A stretch of DNA of 64,000 nucleotides from NCBI GenBank assembly GCA_023897205.1, contig JAHWDD010000001.1, positions 6,324,001 to 6,388,000 of the forward strand. Direction: 5' to 3'. The stretch comes from Exophiala sp. HKRS030. Lineage: Eukaryota; Ascomycota; Eurotiomycetes; Chaetothyriales; Herpotrichiellaceae. Shown here piece by piece: positions 58,460 through 64,000 of the stretch. Under the pieces are notes generated by a model. It ran no database searches and had not been told where the DNA came from. It worked only from the letters and a program-made list of their open reading frames with translations. The number at the start of each line of letters is the position of its first letter. The stretch's first letter is position 1. A program made the translations under genes and the position numbers.

Positions 58460-58512
58460 TGACCGGTGATAGGTGATAGGTGATAGTTGACGGGTGATGG
58501 GCGATAGGCGAC
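58460..58512. repeat. GTGATAG-type tandem repeat
   Basis: Degenerate copies of a 9-10-bp unit containing GGTGATAG, about six copies. Confidence 0.65.
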
Positions 58513-59800
58513 AGAGGTTTCATGCAGGACTCTCCTAGCCAAGCGTGCCACGGTAATTATATTCATGGCGTGTGGCAGGCTGAATCGCATCGTATTAACG
58601 AATGACCTAACTAGTTAATGAGGTAGGTAATAGGTAAGTACTCGGTAGGGAGAGACATGAGAGAACAGAGCCTCCCCAGGTGCCACCACCCACCAGTCAC
58701 GACTCGCCCTTCAGGGAATGTCCCACCCACTTAACTGAAGGTGCCAGTCAAGCGCAGCTCATCAATTAACTAAGTACGGTGTAGTTAGACAGTAAGTTAG
58801 CCTAAGTGCCTAATCCAACTGGATGCCTTGACTCATTGGGCACAATCCAGCTAGACCCAATCCGCCTAGATCCTTTGGAGGCTTGAGACGGTGGGTTGAG
58901 ACACCCGGAGCGTACCCAAGTACTTACCTATCATTGACTTGTTTACAGCCTACCAGTAGTTACAGGCACCCACAAGGCCCCCTCGGCCTAAAGGGCCTCC
59001 CGTTGACACGTCTGAAAGCATCTGCTAACTTCGAGGCAAACCATCCAATTGATAAGGCATGCAGAGTCCCTCACCTTCCGCTTTCTGAGAAAGAAAGCCT
59101 GCCTTTGGTCGTGTTCAGAATCCCACAGGCAGCAATTGCCCTGAACATGAAGTTTGTGCAATTGTGAACATCTGCCTGCCCCGTGCCTAGTCGTGCTCGT
59201 GATCGGTCAAATTTGAATGTGCAACGTGGGATTCTCCATGCACCCAAACTCGTGTTATCCTGGTACAACCCACACTCCCAGTCCCCAGTACTCCTCCTAC
59301 TTTCCCGCTCGAACATGAACAGTCAACATCATTCGACCACATGCCAACTGGACATGTAGCACAGGCTGCACGGCTCAATGCAGTTTGATCATGATTCGAC
59401 AAATCACCATCCCCATTGCCTCACCTGTGCCACCGGTCACATCGCCAGTGCCGTGGTCCTCAGCCATGTGTGAGACCATCTGCCACCGCCGAACCCCTCG
59501 TTTATTTGCCCGACATCCTTGCGCCTTCGCAATCTTCCTCTTCAGGATGGGCTCATGATAAAGCTCCAGAATCGACGTGTCACATTGCCTTCCAGTGCCT
59601 CCAAGGCGGACCAGGCACGTCCCACCAATGCTTCCTAGGAATATCTTACCCCAGCCTTTCAAGGCTCTGTCATTTTGTGAGGCACCCTGGCATACACATA
59701 CGCGACCAAGGTTGGAAACTTAATCTTTGATGCATTCAGGCTACACAAGTGGACACACCACTTCGTTCCTCACGAAGCCGTAGCCCGATGATCGGCTGGA

Positions 59801-61636
59801 ATGGTCAATCAATCAAGGCATCTCGAAAACTACAATCGGAGCCGAGGATCTACTGCTGATCTTTACATAGAAGAGGACCTCCATCCTCAAGGCTTCGAAT
59901 CCTTCACCGAGGGTGACTTCGTCATCACTGTTACCGACCTGCCTTGTGACGAGTGCAGGTCAAAGTTCCTTGATTCCAACATGTATTCTCCCAATCCTAC
60001 AAAGGCACAGTGGGAAGACCAAAAGGCTCTCATCATTGACCTGTACATGGTCCAAAATCTGACGGCAGATGCAGTTGTAGCATATCTAGAACGTACTCAG
60101 GGTTGGAAGATCACGCCACGGCAGCTAAAAAGCCGCTTTCAAGAATGGGCGGTGAGTGGACAGAAAAGAACCAGGAGCCCGTATTATCTGGCTATGCTGG
60201 CTGTCTCCATATATCGACAGGGCAAAGAACGACAGGAAACCATCTTTAGGATTCCAAAAAGGTATACTACCGAGGAAGTTGATAAGCAAAAGATCGTCAA
60301 GGAAGTCAACCGAGTAAAGGATGGATATGACAATATCCCTACCTACACTGCAGCCAAGAAGCTGCTCCTCGAGGCAGGATATTCTTGGTACACTCCACAT
60401 GGTAATATCAACAGTCGTGTACGTCAGTGTGTTTCCGGCATGGACAGTAACACTCACGACAGAGATGGCTTTGCCTTCGACTTCGCAATGTCACCTTCTA
60501 TAGAGGACGAAACTATCGCCACATCGATTTGTTCAGTTCCCGAGTCTAAAAGCCTGATACACGACGACTTTGATTTTGCCAACGTTCTAATGCAGACATT
60601 CACTCATGTCCCCACTGACCATGGTGGAAAGGGAGGCGTTGGTCAGTGGGCAGGCCCATATTGTCAGCAAGCTTTCAATCAACAACTAAACACTTGTGAG
60701 CTCAACTTCCAGAAGACCGCCGCTATGGAGCACTTTCGGTCGATGCTGAGACACAATTTCGACAACCAGTATATCTTTCCGTGCTTGAGCTGGGTGGTTT
60801 CGGTTCTGGGATCCCGTCAGAAGGATGCGGAGCTTGACGAGTTCCTCCACTCAAGCTGTTCTGTGGTCATCGAGGAAAAGCCAGATAGTTTGATGCATAC
60901 AACTCCCTTCCTCTATACACTAGCCGTCCAAACTAAAAATCAGGCCGATAAGCTCAAATATGGCAATTCTCTTCCAAAATGCCATGATCAGGTGAGCTTG
61001 GTCTGGGGGCCTGCTCATCCTAACACCCTGGTGATCAAGTCTTTGTATGCGTGGCATCTGGTCGAAATGACTCAGTATTCCGGGGCCATCGAGATCTTGC
61101 TATCATCATTACCAACTTTTGAGAGAGTTATGGGACCTCACGACCAGTTATCGATCAGCTGCAGAGCGATCTTGGCTCGAGCCTATCGAGAGCTCGGCCG
61201 GCATGAAGAAGCAATCAGTCACCTCCGCAAAGCCGTTGGCATGTTCGAGCATATGGGAGAACCGATCAAACCTCTAGCCTTCCGATTTCATCTCCGCCTT
61301 GGCGAGCTGCTAGCTGACATGGGTGATTTCACACTCGCAGAGAAACATTTGATGAACGCAGTAGTTGGCAGGATCTCAGTATTTGGACTCCAGGCAGAGA
61401 AGACTTGGTCCGCCATACGTCAACTCTGCAGATTTTTAGAGGACACCGGCCGCTCTAACGATGTCGAAGCATTTCTGAACAAGCTGGAGCTTAAGCCTGG
61501 CTGTTCACATCAACAGCTCGCCGATTTGCGACTCAGACTGAGGTACAGAAGACACCATGGCGGATGGCATGGTGAAAATTCCCCACAGGATGCAGGTTGG
61601 CCACTCGAAGCCTTCAACAATCATTATCAGGTTTGA
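59801..61636 (+). CDS. Clr5-domain protein with C-terminal TPR-like repeats
   Basis: 611-residue protein of a fungus-specific family. Residues about 65-125 form the Clr5 domain: AQWEDQKALIIDLYMVQNL, then TPRQLKSRFQEWAV, with the usual spacing of aromatic residues. The domain is named after the S. pombe silencing factor Clr5, but most filamentous-fungus members are uncharacterised. The C-terminal half has helical TPR-type repeats (RAILARAYRELGRHEEAISH, LRLGELLADMGDFTLAEKH). One exon; start ATG at 59,801, although METs further in could also serve. Lies alone between a gene-poor block and a convergent MFS gene. Function unknown; a role in chromatin or signalling would be a guess. Confidence 0.8.
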   Translation: MVNQSRHLENYNRSRGSTADLYIEEDLHPQGFESFTEGDFVITVTDLPCDECRSKFLDSNMYSPNPTKAQWEDQKALIIDLYMVQNLTADAVVAYLERTQGWKITPRQLKSRFQEWAVSGQKRTRSPYYLAMLAVSIYRQGKERQETIFRIPKRYTTEEVDKQKIVKEVNRVKDGYDNIPTYTAAKKLLLEAGYSWYTPHGNINSRVRQCVSGMDSNTHDRDGFAFDFAMSPSIEDETIATSICSVPESKSLIHDDFDFANVLMQTFTHVPTDHGGKGGVGQWAGPYCQQAFNQQLNTCELNFQKTAAMEHFRSMLRHNFDNQYIFPCLSWVVSVLGSRQKDAELDEFLHSSCSVVIEEKPDSLMHTTPFLYTLAVQTKNQADKLKYGNSLPKCHDQVSLVWGPAHPNTLVIKSLYAWHLVEMTQYSGAIEILLSSLPTFERVMGPHDQLSISCRAILARAYRELGRHEEAISHLRKAVGMFEHMGEPIKPLAFRFHLRLGELLADMGDFTLAEKHLMNAVVGRISVFGLQAEKTWSAIRQLCRFLEDTGRSNDVEAFLNKLELKPGCSHQQLADLRLRLRYRRHHGGWHGENSPQDAGWPLEAFNNHYQV

Positions 61637-62388
61637 TGACGTTTATTTTGTCCGGTGCAATAAAATTCCCAGAGTGGCTCCATGTGCTTGGTTCCATGAG
61701 AGAACTATAGTTTCTTCGGCAATCACGCACAATGCATGCAGCCCATGTCATGATCTTGCTTGCTGCCAAGATATGTGTATTTCGGAGGCGCGCCTGATAA
61801 ACCACAGCTTTTTAAAGTGGATGAGATATTGACCAACACCAGGCGGAGGCATGTCTTGGTACGAATTTTGTTTTGAAACCTCGCTCGCCGCCGCAGAGAG
61901 GAGGTTGCCAGGCGTCTTTGCGAGCACGTTTGATCTTAACTTTTGTCGGTTGGGTAGTTTGATTCACGTTCCTCAAGACCAAGTTCTGATGATGAGCTTG
62001 ATACCAACCGTTTGAGCACGGCTGGCGTTATTATGTTTGACATTTCAACGGTCTGCTTTTTTTGATTTTTTTGACAGAGCGATGGTCTCGTTCTGTTAGA
62101 TTCGGGGCATCTTGCAAGGGACGGGTAGCTGTCTGTGACAGGTTGATATTCTTTGAGCATGGGCTGCGATCATGTTATGAGGCGAGGTCAAGAGCGTTGA
62201 AAAAAAAGAAAGTGATAACCACGTGCGAATGATTTGTCGACATCTATTAATACAAGCCTTGCGGCCTCAATTCTATCATCTTTACCTACTGGTGACAAAG
62301 TGTGAGCACTCGACCACCTCGCCAATTCCATATCTCTAGTTAGTGAGTGATGAATGCTCGTGACAAGGCTGCTAATTAGTATAAAGCT
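61637..62388. other. Intergenic between convergent genes, 0.75 kb
   Basis: 3' flanks of the Clr5-TPR gene and the DHA1-type transporter. Nothing else seen. Confidence 0.5.
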
Positions 62389-63886
62389 TCATCGATCCTT
62401 GCGCCGCAACAACATCGATGGCTTCCCACCGATGTAGAAGAAGGACAGCAATGCAGTGAGGCCCGATATGCCGGCGAAGACTGCATTCATGTTGCCATAG
62501 CCGATACGGGTACGCAAGGCGCCGCTGAGCAGCGGACCAACGGTCAGACCGGCGCAGAAAGCCACCGAGTTGAAGCCGTACAACTGGGCGTATGGACCGT
62601 TCTCGCCGAACAGGTCCGGGTTGGCCTTGTGGTAGCGCTGGATAACCTCGCTGGCCTCGACGATGCTCGGCGATCCAATGATGGCGAGCCCGACGCCGTT
62701 GAGCGAGATCAGCGCGCAGTACAGCGCGATGTTGCCTGTCCCCGACACGAAGCGGTATTCGGGCAGTCGGAGCAGGATCATCGCGGGGACGAGGTAGGTG
62801 AAGCCACCGACCGCGGCGGGTTTCGTGCCGTACCGATCGACGGCCCAGCCTGCCACAGGGCCTAGCGCGATGTATGGTAGGACTAGAGGTATGAATAGGA
62901 GGCTTGAAGAGAGTGAGTCGAAGCCGAACAAGTCTGCAGCCTGGGTTGGGATGGTGGCATCGTAGGCGCCGATTAGACTGGCCTGCACGCATGCGAGCAA
63001 CAGCGAGACTGGAAGTCGTGGGTCTCGGAAGCAGTAGAGGATTGGCAATGTTTGGAAAATCCTGTTTGAACCTGGGAGATTTGGTACTTGTTGTCCTCAT
63101 CCCTCTTCGGCAACAGTAGATCCTCTTCATTGGGTTCCACACTCTCCGAAGATGTTTCTTCATCTCCACGGTCTCTCGCGTCCGTGGTATTGCTTCCGTG
63201 CTCAGAGGTTTGGTTGAACTTGGCGGCGGCTCTCTTCTCGACTACCAAGATTCGAAGGAGGAAGTCCGCCGCGAGGATCCCCCAAGCAAGACTGAATACA
63301 CCAAGTTTACCTTTTTTCTTGTAAAGCACACCACCCAATACCGGTGCAAGCAGCTCGCCAGAGGAGATGAACGAGAATATCTGTAGAATGTGAGATGGTG
63401 CGGGCTTCCTCCTAGGATAGAAAGAAAAGAAAATCTTACCGTGCCGATGACCTTGCCCAAGTTCTCGGGGCCCACAGTGTCCATGACCATGGCAAGGCCG
63501 ACCGTCCAAACAACCGCAGCGCTCGTACCCTGAAGCACTCTTGCGACGACAAGCACGGCGAGATTCTTGCCAAACGCGAACAAAGCTGTGGCGCCGATCA
63601 AAACGGCCAATCCTAGCAGGAACGGCATTCGGCGAGAATTGGTTCTGTCCGCGAGAATTCCGATGGGAATGGAAAAGATGACGCTGGCCGCCGCGTACGC
63701 CGCCAGAAGACCTGACACTGAGGGTTGTATCTTGTCCTCTGGTAGGTGCAGGTCGTTTTGTAGCAGGAACGGTAGTACTGGGACGACTAGGCCGTATAGG
63801 AACAGGTCGGTGAATAGACCGACGGCTACTGTGATGAGAATGAACGTTGTGCTGGCTCGCCATGCCAGACCGCGTGGTGGTTTCAT
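62389..63886 (-). CDS. MFS transporter, DHA1/vesicular amine transporter-like, frame broken once
   Basis: Membrane transporter, probably a drug or amine:proton antiporter. Exon 1 is 63886-63440 (MKPPRGLAWR start), then a 59-bp intron (63439-63381, GTAAGA...TACAG) and exon 2 from 63380. Seen: VGLFTDLFLYGLVVPVLPF (span 1), GILADRTNSRRMPFL (loop 2-3, motif A-like), RVLQGTSAAVVWTVGLAMV (motif B-like), GELLAPVLGGVLY (motif C region), an acidic central loop, and AGWAVDRYGTKPA. The central loop frame ends and the second half begins one base earlier in phase near 63,054-63,062, so a single base is missing at a GG or CC doublet there; a regular intron does not fit. The product is about 490 residues. 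Substrate unknown. Confidence 0.85.
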
Positions 63887-64000
63887 ATGTTGAATGTCTC
63901 TTGCCGTCCGTGTGTCGAGGTCGAGGATGAAACTTGCCACAGTCCGCAAATATGATCTTTTAATGATATGGAGAGTGCCAATAAAACGAGGGTTTGTTAT

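Larger units (their letters stand above)
53524..59800. other. Gene-poor block, 6.3 kb
   Basis: No open frame here carries a recognisable domain. The longest (about 200 codons at 55,464-56,075) starts at a non-ATG codon and reads as low-complexity. Simple repeats lie at 54,525 and 58,460. TAGGTA/CTAACTAG-type words are dense at 54,755-54,850 and 58,360-58,810. A symmetric AGTACGGAGTACT is at 55,561. Confidence 0.5.

Noticed and set aside
53524..59800. Possible secondary-metabolite cluster or transposon in the gap
   Set aside because: No synthase, transposase or reverse-transcriptase motifs in any frame.

Overview
The window is nuclear DNA of a filamentous ascomycete (Pezizomycotina). The evidence is the mix of fungal single-copy genes (PAF1, eIF3L, ORC4, UBC6, SAM50, YIP1, cytochrome c heme lyase, mitochondrial bS21), fungal-only families (HRI1, Clr5-TPR, C2H2 and Fungal_trans_2-type regulators), introns of about 45-120 bp with GTAAGT-like donors and CTRAC-like branch sites, and no operon structure. 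A class such as Eurotiomycetes or Dothideomycetes is possible but cannot be fixed from the sequence. I see no rRNA, tRNA, CRISPR array, transposon or virus-derived sequence.

Layout. 1-10.8 kb: a beta-glucosidase cut by the window edge, an HRI1-like protein, YIP1, SAM50 (all minus) and UBC6 (plus). 13.4-32.6 kb is the gene-dense core: a fungal regulator, cytochrome c heme lyase/PAF1 (divergent), eIF3L/nitrilase-like hydrolase (divergent), a two-RRM protein, a MYND-finger protein, a Cdc25/rhodanese-like phosphatase divergent from mitochondrial bS21, a RING-type protein and a CPD photolyase. 32.6-41.7 kb has no recognisable gene and ends in a long ATG-free leader for a 993-residue C2H2 transcription factor (41.7-44.8 kb). 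47.2-53.5 kb: a sugar transporter divergent from ORC4. After a second gene-poor block (53.5-59.8 kb) come a Clr5-TPR protein and a DHA1-type MFS transporter.

These are mostly unlinked housekeeping genes: ER/Golgi traffic (YIP1, UBC6), mitochondrial biogenesis (SAM50, heme lyase, bS21), transcription and translation (PAF1, eIF3L), replication and repair (ORC4, photolyase), and sugar use (GH3 glucosidase, sugar porter). I do not see a biosynthetic cluster.

The most striking signal is a repeated pattern of apparent reading-frame breaks in conserved genes. ORC4 (five sites), UBC6, heme lyase, photolyase, the DHA1 transporter and probably the RING gene all lose frame by exactly one missing base, in or beside a G/C run, never by a gained base. 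This looks like a systematic consensus error or a directional indel process rather than independent gene decay. Other points are an in-frame TAG inside the 13.5-kb regulator, a 1.27-kb ATG-free leader ending in a three-codon uORF, two start codons in the photolyase that suggest dual mitochondrial/nuclear targeting, and an intergenic TACTCCGTA word far above chance frequency.
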